The notes beneath the pieces are model-generated. The model saw only the letters and a program-made list of their open reading frames with translations, ran no database searches and was not told where the DNA came from. Both the position numbers and the translations under genes were made by a program. Shown piece by piece: positions 7,351 to 15,137 of a stretch of 15,137 nucleotides of DNA; position 1 is the first letter of the stretch; every line of letters begins with the position of its first letter. This DNA comes from Pseudoneurospora amorphoporcata (taxonomy: Eukaryota > Ascomycota > Sordariomycetes > Sordariales > Sordariaceae): NCBI GenBank assembly GCA_033297205.1, contig MU859452.1, forward strand, positions 1 through 15,137, in the 5' to 3' direction.

Positions 7351-8774
7351 CGTCCCTATACTAGTACTATCATCATAGGCTAGTTAGGGTATTGCAGCAA
7401 ACAGCTTTAATGATTTAATAGGATATGATAACTTCGTCTCAGAGGTCCAAGAGCATCCTAAGGTCATGTTTATAAAGATGAAGGCCCGCGCCCTTATTAT
7501 ACTAGCCTATAAGAAATAATAAGAAGAGGTCTTCGTCATTGCGCATCGTCTAGACCGCACTATAGCCGACCTGCACAACTGGATTATGCACTTTAAGGAG
7601 TTCTATGCTGAGGTTCCTGAGAAGTCGGATAAGATTAGACCTCGCACCACTATCGAGAACGACGAGGATAACCGCACGGACGAACGCACCGCCCATCCTG
7701 AGGGTGTAAAGCGGCCATCGACAAAGCTAACTGCGAGAAAGCCCGCCGCTTACGCGACCAAGGTATCGAGCCTACCTTTGAGGAGGAGGACGACGCGACC
7801 GACCGGACGCGATCTTAACGCGAGATGGTAGAGGATTTGCTAGCTACCCTCGCTGCCAAAGAGAACGAGCTGGCCAAGGCCAAGAGGGAAATCGACTCCC
7901 TGAACCAGACCGTCGTTAACGTCGTTCGCGACTCCAGCCGTCGCAGTGCTACTTCCAATTTGACCTCTATCACTTCAGCCAGAGGCAAATCCTCTAAGAT
8001 TTCTGACCCGCCTATATTTTACGCGGACAAGTCCAAGGACACAGTCACTTTCGAAGTCTAGTACCGCTCCGTCGCTAACAAGTTGAAAGTCAATGCTAAC
8101 TACTTTGCCGACGACGAAGCTAAATAAGTTTATATTGAGAACCGCTTTGCTGGTTAATGCGGCCAAAGACTTGTAACCTTACCTGCGCGACACCTATCCG
8201 AACCAGATTACAACGTCCAAAGCCTTAATAGCACATCTCAAGCGTTAATACGACAACCCGAATACGGCTCGTTAAGCTATAGAAGACTTTAAGAAGTTGC
8301 GTATATATTAAAAAGACTTTTATATCTTCAAGAATAAATTCGTATGTTTGGCTAGGGAGTACCAACTGGCCTAGTCCTAATAGAAGGAGGCTTTTTACCG
8401 CCGCCTTTCCCTAGAGCTCTAAGTAAGAATAGCTCTTTATGTTACGCTAGACGTAGTCGACTTTGATGGCTACGTAAAGACCGCGGAGCAAGTCGTGTAC
8501 ATCCAAAAGGCAGCCAAGCGGTCTACTACCTCGAATAACTCGTCTGCCAGTACTAATGGAAGGAACAACGCGGGAGGATAGAGAGGAAGAGGCTCTTCGT
8601 CGATTGGAGGTAATTCCAACTCGTCCAACTAGAAGACGGCTATTAAGGAAGAGAGTAACGAGATGTATTGAAAGGGTATATGCTTCATTTGTAAGTAGTA
8701 AGGCTATTGCGCTAAGGAGTGCCCTAACAAGAATAGATAAAATAAGAAAGGACTTACCGCGAGCGAGGTAGACT

Positions 8775-9142
8775 TGTTACGAACTTAAGCGAGTGGTACG
8801 GGCTAACCAAGTCACCAGAACACGCAGAGACGGGGCCATGTAACTATAGAAGCCAGTAAGACAGAAGACTAGAAGGCTTACAAGCTAAGAGAGCTCACGT
8901 CGTGAGCCAGGCTCACGCGTGAGCTAGGGCTACATAGTGAGCCAGGATAACATCAAGAGTCTAAGGATACTTAGGTCCCAGTTAATAGTAGAGATATAAG
9001 AAGGCACTTAGAGAACTAGCTAGCAAGATAGTTCGATAGTAGTTAATTGATCTTTATCACCGAGACACGTATAACGCTACCATACTTGTTGTAAACCTTT
9101 TAGCTTCACCGAACAGCACTAATAGTCTTACCTTCAACTATC
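8775..9142 (+). mobile_element. LTR W, cut by element B
   Basis: It starts TGTTACGAACTT, the same start as LTR X, and aligns with X through the U3 and most of the R-U5 (the R-U5 starts about 9026). The alignment stops exactly after CTATC at 9138-9142, where TATTACGAAC, the mutated start of another LTR of the same family, begins. The last 40-odd bases of W should lie beyond the window. W interrupts gag A after 8774; AGACT (8770-8774) is the left half of its presumed TSD. U3 has a single copy of the repeat that X has four times. W carries more C-to-T and G-to-A changes than X, as expected if it is older. Confidence 0.8.
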
Positions 9143-9395
9143 TATTACGAACTAATAATTAAGAATATGGGTTAACCAAGCTACCGATATACAATAGTTA
9201 CGCGAAGGCTGGGTAAATGTAATTATAGTAGGGGAAGCTCGGGGTAGGTCAAGGCTCACTAGCCGAGCTAGGCTTACTAGTCGAGCCGGGCTTACTGTTA
9301 CGAACTTGAGCGAGTGGCACGGGCCAACCAAGTCACCAGGACACACAGAGGCGGGGCCATGTAACCATAGAGGCCAGTAAGACAGAAGACTAGAA

Positions 9396-9470
9396 GGCTC
9401 ACAAGCTAAGAGGGCTCACAAGCTAAGAGGGCTCACAAGCTAAGAGGGCTCACAAGCTAAGAGGGCTCAC
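9396..9470 (+). repeat. 17-bp tandem repeat, 4.4 copies, in U3 of X
   Basis: The unit GGCTCACAAGCTAAGAG is repeated at 9396, 9413, 9430 and 9447, with a fifth partial copy GGCTCAC at 9464 that runs into GTCGTGAGCC. All four full units look identical. LTR W has only one equivalent unit, so the array expanded after the two copies separated or contracted in W. Confidence 0.85.
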
Positions 9471-9535
9471 GTCGTGAGCCAGGCTCACGCGTGAGCTAGG
9501 GCCACACGGTGAGCCAGCTCACAAAGTGAGCTAGA
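9464..9535. repeat. GCTCAC/GTGAGC inverted-motif cluster in X
   Basis: After the tandem array the same core alternates in orientation: GGCTCAC GTC GTGAGCC, then GGCTCAC GC GTGAGCT, then further GTGAGC, GCTCAC and GTGAGC copies to about 9533. With the array this gives about eleven cores in roughly 140 bp. Pairs of this kind can form hairpins or bind a dimeric protein; the function is unknown. Confidence 0.7.
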
Positions 9536-9635
9536 CTCTCTAAGTGAGTTAGGACAACATCAAGAGTCTGAGGACACTTGGGTCCTAGTTAATGGTAGAG
9601 ATATAAGAAGGCACTTAGAGAACCAGCTAGTAAGA

Positions 9636-10081
9636 TGTGACGAACGGTAGTCTGATCTGCCTAAGTGGGATAGCTGAAGGTAAAGACTATTAGTGCTGTT
9701 CGGTGAAGCCAAAAGGTTCACAACAAGTATGGTAGCGTTATACGTGTCTCGGTGATAAAGATCAATTGACTACTGCCGAACTATCTGACAATCTGAGTTC
9801 TCCAGTCGTCCCTTTATACTCCATGCCTTGTAGCTGCTTCTTGTGTCTCTATGCCTATAGTGATGCTGCTCACTCGTGGTGTTGGCTCACCCGTGAGCAC
9901 CTGCTCACCGTGAGCCCTGGCTCACCAGTAAGCACTGGCTCACCGTAAGCACTGTGCATCCTGTAAGCCCGTGCATACTTGGGTGCCTTTCTTGGTTTCT
10001 AAAGGTTACACTGGTTCCTCTGGGCGGGGCTACCAGGTCCTAAAAGCTTAGGCGACCCCTGTGTCGCTCAAGTTCGTAACA
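9636..10081 (-). mobile_element. Solo LTR Y (446 bp), minus strand, nested in X
   Basis: Read on the minus strand it starts TGTTACGAACTTGAGCGACA and ends CCGTTCGTCACA. TAAGA (9631-9635) and CAAGA (10082-10086) are its TSD, with one C-to-T change at CpA in the left copy; LTR W still shows CAAGA at the matching uninterrupted site. Its R-U5 (plus coordinates 9636 to about 9786) matches that of X with about 11 differences in 150 bp, all transitions. Its U3 is largely different from that of X but also has many GGCTCAC/GTGAGC cores (about 9866-9960). A TATA box, TATAAA on the minus strand, lies at 9813-9818. Confidence 0.88.
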
Positions 10082-10286
10082 CAAGATAGTTCGACAGTAG
10101 TTAATTAATCTTTATCACCGAAACACGTATAACGCTACTATACTTGTTGTGAACCTTTTGGCTTCACTGAATAGCATTGATAGTCTTTACCTTTAGCTAT
10201 CCCACTTAGGCAGATCAGACTGCCGTTCGTCACACTTACCAATCGAGCCGGGCTCACCAGTCGAGCTAGGCTCACTAGTCGAGCTT

Positions 10287-10791
10287 GTCATGGCCCTATC
10301 CGACGGGTTATGCCCTGGGACATTTGACTACATTGCACGGATACATCGCACGGGTAATGCGAGCATTCTGATTAGTTGTAGATTAGATAAGGAAGAGTGG
10401 GTCCACGACAGGTTCGGCCTTGGAGGATGAAACTCCATTGCCAACCGCGCGCACAACTCTTTCCTTTTGTTTTACTCTTTAGTCGTAAATTCTATATTGA
10501 ACGTCAACAACGCTGCAGCTCTGTCTCTCTCGTTACGTGCTATCACACTATTTACGACTTATCTCTCTACCGCGGACGGTTTCAAACATCCCACCCTTTG
10601 AAAGAGACTACGGCTCAGTGACGTAGCGACCGACGACTAGAATTTACGATTGGGGTAAGTAAAAGAACCGCGACGCGCAGCGCATCGTAGTCCCCCCCTC
10701 ATCCTTTGCAAGGAAGGATTCTCCGAAGAGGAGACGAACCGATTAACGACTAGGTTACCGATTAATTGAAAGATTTTTAACGACTACCCCG
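10287..10791 (+). other. Right part of LTR V and leader of element B
   Basis: There is no supported gene here. The stretch joins the tandem array of the 5' LTR to the gag start. An open frame at 10397-10621 has no recognisable product. The last 130 or so bases before 10792 are probably the untranslated leader. Confidence 0.45.
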
Positions 10792-12654
10792 ATGGCTCGC
10801 GACAATACATCCGCCGCGTAAGCGCGCTACGTCTACTTTGACCCGGACGCCCTGAAGAAACACGTTCCCGATAATAGTAAGCTTCCTGCTTCCGAGGTGA
10901 GACGCAAGTCCCTCGACCCCAACGACTTCCACGGCCCTGATCATCAGGTCGCCGCGTCCTCCCGCACTCTCGGTGGTGACAATGCGGACGACGGCGACGA
11001 AGACGACGATAACGAAGCGCTCGACCTATCGGCCCTCAACTCCGACGAGCTCTATAAATACTATATCAACAACGTCTAGCCCACGGCTCGCCGTGCCTAC
11101 TACTCCCTAGGCTAGGAAGTGCCTACCCGCGACTTGAAGAAACGCCTCCATGGCCTCCTTGACTACATGTACTATAGCAACGAGGCTTTTATGCCCTTTA
11201 CTCCCATGACCACGGAGGGAAAGAGCGACTTCAAGGTAAAAACCTTTGACAGCCCCATGACCTACGACCAGTTCATCTCTTTAGTCAAGGACTCCCCTAA
11301 GGTTGTATTCTTAGAAATGCGCGTCCGCACTGCCTCCCTGATAGCTGCTATTGAGCAGGCTGACGACTTCGCCGCCATGCTCAACCGAGCTGACAAGGAT
11401 CTACAGATCATAGACATGTGGGCCGATCGCTTTGGCTCCATTGCGGCCGACTAATACCACAAAGACTCCGGAGATCCCAATCCCCCTATCCCCAACTCCG
11501 GCTTTTAATAAGCCCTCGCCGAGAACTAGCGTTTTAAGAAGGAAAATAAGCACTTGCTGGCTTCTCTCAAGGCTACCCTAAACGCGGCCGGAAAGTCTGC
11601 CGGTGGTGGTGACCCTGGCGATTCCGACTGCGGCTTTAACAAATCTAGTGCGTCTAAGGGTTCCAAGAACAACTCTTCGAATCATCACCGCAATCGCAAC
11701 TCCCATTCAAGAACTCCCGCTACCACCCTCACCACCCAGTCCTCAAACGGTAAGCGTTCGGCCAAGGAAGAAAGCGCGGGCAAGTTCTACAACGATAGCA
11801 AAGAGGATAAAATTACCTTCGACGTGTGGTATTACTAGATCAAGACTAAGTTCGAAGTTAACGCTAATCACTTTAATAACGACCGTCAGAAGTTCAGACA
11901 TATTACCAACCGACTCGCGAGCAAGGCTGCCCAGGTACTGTTGCCCTACCTAGACGCTGACTATCCGGATCGCCTAACGACCTCGGCCGAACTCCTAAAG
12001 TACCTTTGGGATAAATATTACGATTACAGCTCTTACGAAAAGGCTCTTGCAGAGTTCAACAACCTAGAGATGAAACACGGTAAGCGTTTTCAAACTTTCA
12101 AGAACACTTTCCAACGCTTGGCTGGCCAGTGCCGTCGCCCGCGTGAGCAGTGGAAGAGCGATCTTCGCTGTAAAATCACTAAGGAGCTCCGCCAAGCGGC
12201 CGAGTCAACCTACCTCGATTCCTCAAAGCAGTTCAATGACTATATTCTATTGCTCAACTCTCTGGACGAGGGCAACCGAATGGATATTTAGAAGAGTCGC
12301 TTACGCGATAGCAAGCAAGGCTTCCGCCGCAACGCCACCTCTTCGAACGAGACTGCCATTCCGAAGTCTGCTGGTAAGGCTACCAGGGCTTTCGACCGCC
12401 CTACCCCCGATGAAATGCGCGAATTCAATCATAAGGGTCGTTACTTTACTTATCGCAAGAAGGGTTATATAAGCAGTAAGTGCCCGCACAAAGAGAAGCT
12501 CGCCAAGCAATTGGACGCTTATTTAAACTCTATTGCCGACGCTATCTAGGGCAAGGACTTAAGTAGTATTAAGGATTTACTCGACGCCCCTACCTCTAAC
12601 GAGGACTCCTCTCCCTCGGACGCTAAGGAGGGAACCGCAAATGAGGAAAATTAA
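10792..12654 (+). pseudogene. Gag relic of element B
   Basis: One continuous frame runs from ATG 10792 (MARDNTSAA) to TAA 12652 with no frameshift. It is broken by ten internal stops (at 10819, 11077, 11116, 11452, 11506, 11509, 11527, 11836, 12289 and 12547), every one TAA or TAG. It has an acidic N-terminal part (DDGDEDDDNE at about 10987-11016) and a helical region, 11119-11451. A Gly/Ser/Asn-rich linker follows (about 11590-11760), then a retrotransposon-gag-like domain, 11780-12290 (FDVWYY, KFEVNANHF, RFQTFKNTFQRLAGQ). The zinc knuckle at 12442-12483 has lost three of four ligands: Tyr stands where Cys, Cys and His are expected, and only the last Cys (12481) remains. In family members Gag forms the particle and binds the RNA; this copy cannot. 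It is homologous to gag A. Confidence 0.85.
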
Positions 12655-12680
12655 CTACCCTAGGACAAGTCTCTTCCTAA

Positions 12681-15028
12681 GGAATATTGACTACCAATAT
12701 TAACAGCTTACAATACCCAAATTTTGAGTTTCGCGACTGCCTCGGTGGAAGGTCCCACTTTCTCGTTAAATATAGCGTAACTCTCAATAGAATTGCTATT
12801 ACTATTTATAATACCCTTATCGACACTAGAGCCGATGCCTATCTCATCGTAAACCTCTCTTTCGCACGGAAACAGCGAAAGCTATTAAAACTACCTATAT
12901 ATAACGACTTTGACCCCGGATACGTTACCCCATATAAGAAGGCCAAATTTGATTCTATCGAAATCGCGCTCAAAGGCTATCTTAAAATCCAAAACTATAA
13001 ATTACTCGACTAGTAGATTATTATTCTTCCTAGCCTAAAGCGCGACATGATCATCGGCAATATGTAGCTAGCCCAGAACGACGTCTTCGCCGACTCTACG
13101 CGCTCCCGCCTCCTCTTTCTACTAAATTAGAAAAAAGATTTCTCCCGCGACCTTAAAGTAAAAAAGAACTCTACCCCTATTAGATATCTCGACTTCTAGA
13201 AGGACGCAAAGACGCGGGAAATCCTAATAGAGAAGGAAGACAAGCGCCGCCGCAACAGCAGGGATAACCACAAATCTGTCCGCTCCAAGATTAAAGAACT
13301 AGAGCAACCCGTTTCGCTCGAAAACCTAGACCAAACCCCATACTAGCGACCCCTCTCCATCCTACAACGGCGTCCTACTCGCTCCTTATCCCCCGACGCT
13401 ACTAAGAAATGTCTCAATAGGATAGACCGCGAACTATTCGAATGGACTGAGGAAATGCCTTTAGAAGTAGAGGACCTTCCGCGGGCACCCCCGAAACTAG
13501 TTAAGCCTAAGCCCCACGACCCCTACCTACTACGCGACGCGTAGGGCTATTATTATTTAAAATGCAACTAGGGTTAGACTAAAGAGCGGCCAGCCAATCT
13601 AGCTTTTATTAACGCTAACCCGTTTTATAAAATAGCTAAGAAAACCTATATTAGCGTCACCAGTTTCTACGAACTAGACCGCTTCATTGAAGAACGACAA
13701 GTCTCCGAACGCGAGGACCCCCTAGAGATAGACGAAGCTAAATTACGTCTTCGGATTATAAAAGAAGTCCCCGACCGTTACTACGATTTCCTCGAAGTCT
13801 TTAGCAAGGTCAAATCTAATGCCCTCCCTGACCTCCGACCGGAAGTCGATCACCATATCCCGCTCAACGAAGGAGCCCGTCCCGAAGACCTGGGTTATAG
13901 TCTTCTATACAAAATGTCATTAGATAAGCTGGAGGCATACAGAGACTACATTGCCGAAAACCTCGACAAGGGATTCATCGAGCTAAGCGCCGCTCCTTAG
14001 GCAGCGCCTATCCTCTTCGCACTAAAGGCAAACGGTAGACTACGATTCTACGTGGATTACCGTAAACTAAATGCTATCTCAAAGAAAGATCGTTACCCTC
14101 TCCCATTGATCGAGGAGACCATCGCCCGTCTCGCTAAGGCAAAGATCTTTACAAAGATTAATATTCGTTAGGCCTTCTACCAGATTAGGATATTCCCCGA
14201 CGACGAGGAGCTTACGACTTTCCGCACCCGCTACGGCGCCTACAAGTATAAGGTATTACCCTTCGGGCTTACCAACGGACCCGCTACCTTCCAACGGTTC
14301 ATTAATAAAGTCTTAATAGGTTACCTTGACGACTTCTACAGCGCTTACATCGACGATATCCTTATCTTTTCCGAATCGGAAGAAGAATACGAGATTTACG
14401 TTAAGAAAGTGCTAGAGAGGCTCCGTGACGTAGGGCTCTAAGCGGATATTAAGAAGTGCGAATTCCACGTTACCTCGACTAAATTCCTCAGCTTCCTCGT
14501 TTCTACCGATGGTATTTCGGTAGACCCAAACAAAGTCTCTATAGTTAGGAACTGGAAGGAGCCATCCAGCGTAAAAGGAGTACAGTCCTGCATCGGATTT
14601 TACAACTTTTACCGAAAGTTCGTGAGGGAATTTGGCCGTGTAGCCCGCCCCCTTACTTACTTAACTAAGAAAGACATTCCTTTCCGCTGGACCGAAGAAT
14701 GCCAAACCTCGTTCAACGAGTTAAAGGACAGACTACTCAAAGCACCCATACTAGCCCATTTCAACTACGAGAAACCTACTCGCGTTAAGACAGATTCTTC
14801 CGATAGCGTATACGCGGGAGTCTTATTACAATTTCAGGAGGAAGACAAGGACTGGCACCCAGTAGCTTTCTTCTCAGAAACGATGCTGCCCGCTAAAATA
14901 AACTACGCCATCGATAACAAGGAACTCCTCGCCGTTGTAAAGGCCTTGGAAATATAGCGGGCCGAACTTATTAGTATCCATCCTTTCATAGCCATCACCG
15001 ATCACCAAGCCTTAGAATACTTTACTAC
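12681..15028 (+). pseudogene. Pol relic of element B: protease, RT, partial RNase H
   Basis: The frame is -1 relative to gag and is uninterrupted by indels to 15028, but has 13 internal stops, all TAG or TAA. The protease-like segment is near 12760-12880: NTLIDTRADAYLI, where the catalytic DTG reads Asp-Thr-Arg (12822-12830). Reverse transcriptase covers about 13890-14500: LDKGFIELSAAP, GRLRFYVDYRKLNAI, YPLPLIEETI, FGLTNGPATFQRFI and the intact YIDD at 14346-14357. The motif A aspartate has become Asn (14160-14162, in FTKINIR). RNase H starts about 14790 (KTDSSDSVYAGVLLQ, NKELLAVVKALEI, ITDHQALEYFTT) and is cut at 15028 by an LTR. No integrase is in the window. The start is set after the TAA at 12678, because no ATG is evident; a frameshift or stop bypass from gag would be normal for the family. 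Confidence 0.85.
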
Positions 15029-15137
15029 TGTTTGCTGCAATACCCTAACTAGCCTATGATGATAGTACTAGTATAGGGACGCTACAGTGAACTATGCACT
15101 TGTAGCTAAGCGGAGCGGAAGCGGTGGTACGATAGCA
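15029..15137 (-). mobile_element. End of a second Z-type LTR, inverted
   Basis: These 109 bases are the reverse complement of 7295-7403 with one difference. The minus-strand copy reads GCTATC where Z reads GCTGTC, a G-to-A change after T. The junction with pol begins TGTTTGCTGC, the complement of the LTR end GCAGCAAACA; ACTAC (15024-15028) would be the TSD. The rest lies outside the window, so it may be a solo LTR or part of a full element. Confidence 0.88.

Larger units (their letters stand above)
6741..7403 (+). mobile_element. Solo LTR Z, 663 bp, with 5-bp TSD
   Basis: The element begins TGTTAACGTG and ends GCAGCAAACA, giving TGTT/AACA inverted ends. It is flanked by a perfect 5-bp duplication, GCTTT, at 6736-6740 and 7404-7408. 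Removing the LTR plus one GCTTT restores the reading frame of the gag it interrupts, which confirms both ends. U3 contains an inverted repeat (6780-6796), a TATA box lies at 7051-7058, and the part after it carries four related hairpins. Its last 109 bp recur in inverted orientation at 15029-15137 with one difference. No coding region belongs to it, so the internal part was lost by LTR-LTR recombination (established route for solo LTRs). Confidence 0.9.
6330..8774 (+). pseudogene. Gag relic of Ty3/Gypsy element A, split by solo LTR Z
   Basis: The frame starts at ATG 6330 (MAHDPEEAAQMKA) and stays open apart from TAA/TAG codons to 6740. It then resumes across LTR Z exactly after one TSD copy is removed (VRF then NDLIGYDNFVSEVQEHPKV). 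Two small compensating indels shift the frame near 7700 and 8145. The middle parallels the gag of element B: DKSKDTVTFEV followed by KLKVNANYF here, DSKEDKITFDV followed by KFEVNANHF there. A coiled-coil-like acidic/lysine segment lies at 7820-7925. Near the end is a CX2CX4HX4C zinc knuckle (8681-8722) with Cys, Cys and Cys kept but His replaced by Tyr and two Gln codons turned to TAG TAA. The frame is cut at 8775 by LTR W; no pol of this element is in the window. It is non-functional, and its many stops fit RIP. Confidence 0.8.
9296..10234 (+). mobile_element. LTR X (488 bp without its insert), TSD CTTAC
   Basis: It starts TGTTACGAAC and ends GTTCGTCACA, near-inverted ends. CTTAC precedes it (9291-9295) and follows it (10235-10239). 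It is itself split by LTR Y at 9636-10081. Joining the flanks and dropping one TSD copy gives sequence that aligns with LTR W across the junction. A TATA-like TATAAG lies at 9602-9607, and the R-U5 module occupies about 10084-10234. It has no internal region, so it is a solo LTR. Confidence 0.88.
9253..10286 (+). repeat. Five 18-bp tandem repeats in V, split by LTR X
   Basis: The units are 9253-9270, 9271-9288, 9289-9295 joined to 10240-10250, 10251-10268 and 10269-10286. The consensus is GGCTCACTAGTCGAGCCG with variation mostly C/T. Units 2 and 3 read GGCTTAC, a C-to-T change at CpA. LTR X lies exactly between bases 7 and 8 of unit 3, after allowing for the duplicated CTTAC. Confidence 0.8.
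9143..10660 (+). mobile_element. 5' LTR V of element B (interrupted; right end uncertain)
   Basis: The start TATTACGAAC is the family start TGTTACGAAC with one TpG-to-TpA change. The next 80 or so bases align with the start of LTR X (blocks AACCAAG, ACC, ATGTAA..ATAG) but are heavily mutated. A five-unit tandem array follows, split by LTR X. I cannot place the 3' end: candidates lie between about 10600 and 10660, and no primer-binding site is clear. The end given is an estimate. Confidence 0.5.
9143..15028 (+). mobile_element. Ty3/Gypsy retrotransposon B (5' LTR, gag, part of pol)
   Basis: The element runs from the start of its 5' LTR (V) to the point where an inverted Z-type LTR breaks pol inside RNase H. 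The order gag, protease, reverse transcriptase, RNase H is that of Ty3/Gypsy; integrase would come next but is absent from the window. Left TSD candidate: CTATC (9138-9142). A nested LTR pair (9296-10239) sits in its 5' LTR. All coding parts are crippled by TAA/TAG codons. Confidence 0.8.

Noticed and set aside
7586..7831. Open frame of 81 aa as an independent gene
   Set aside because: Its first part is the true gag A frame, and its second part is an out-of-frame reading after a small indel near 7700.
9396..9470. Possible CRISPR array (regular short repeats)
   Set aside because: The 17-bp units are directly adjacent with no spacers, inside a eukaryotic LTR.
10397..10621. 74-codon open frame in the leader of element B
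   Set aside because: No domain, and it lies in the LTR/leader of a retrotransposon.
11603..11953. Long alternative frame over gag B
   Set aside because: It is a shadow of the gag frame, whose translation aligns with gag A across the same bases.

Overview
The window looks like nuclear DNA of a filamentous ascomycete (Pezizomycotina). It holds intronless host genes typical of such fungi (an F-box/ankyrin protein and a secreted MRJP/Yellow-like protein). These sit beside a long block of Ty3/Gypsy-type LTR retrotransposons carrying the mark of repeat-induced point mutation (RIP): C-to-T changes at CpA on both strands, so that Gln and Trp codons have become TAG or TAA. I cannot name the species from the sequence.

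Layout. Positions 1-1194 hold a small, internally deleted LTR element (end of one LTR copy, about 0.5 kb of internal DNA, then a complete 574-bp LTR). Positions 1254-2696 (minus) encode the F-box/ankyrin protein. A 1.4-kb divergent intergenic region rich in short perfect hairpins separates it from the MRJP/Yellow-like gene at 4123-5493 (plus), which has a TATA box, a signal peptide and a downstream poly(A) signal. From about 6.3 kb to the end of the window everything I can assign is retrotransposon.

The retrotransposon block is a nest whose order can be read from target-site duplications (TSDs) and broken alignments. Element A (gag relic, 6330-8774) carries a solo LTR, called Z here (6741-7403, TSD GCTTT). 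It was cut at 8775 by LTR W. W was cut at 9143 by element B, whose 5' LTR (V) starts there. LTR X (9296-10234, TSD CTTAC) landed inside a tandem array of V, and LTR Y (9636-10081, minus strand, TSD CAAGA/TAAGA) landed inside X. Element B continues with gag (10792-12654) and pol (protease, reverse transcriptase, start of RNase H), until an inverted copy of the Z-type LTR cuts it at 15029.

The points most worth a second look are these. Four hairpins in the Z LTR share a nearly constant 7-nt loop but have different, fully paired stems. A GGCTCAC motif has been amplified independently into different tandem arrays in the U3 of three LTRs that share one R-U5 module. RIP-type transitions hit the key residues of the gag zinc knuckle, the protease and the reverse transcriptase. 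No intact transposition gene and no RNA gene was found.
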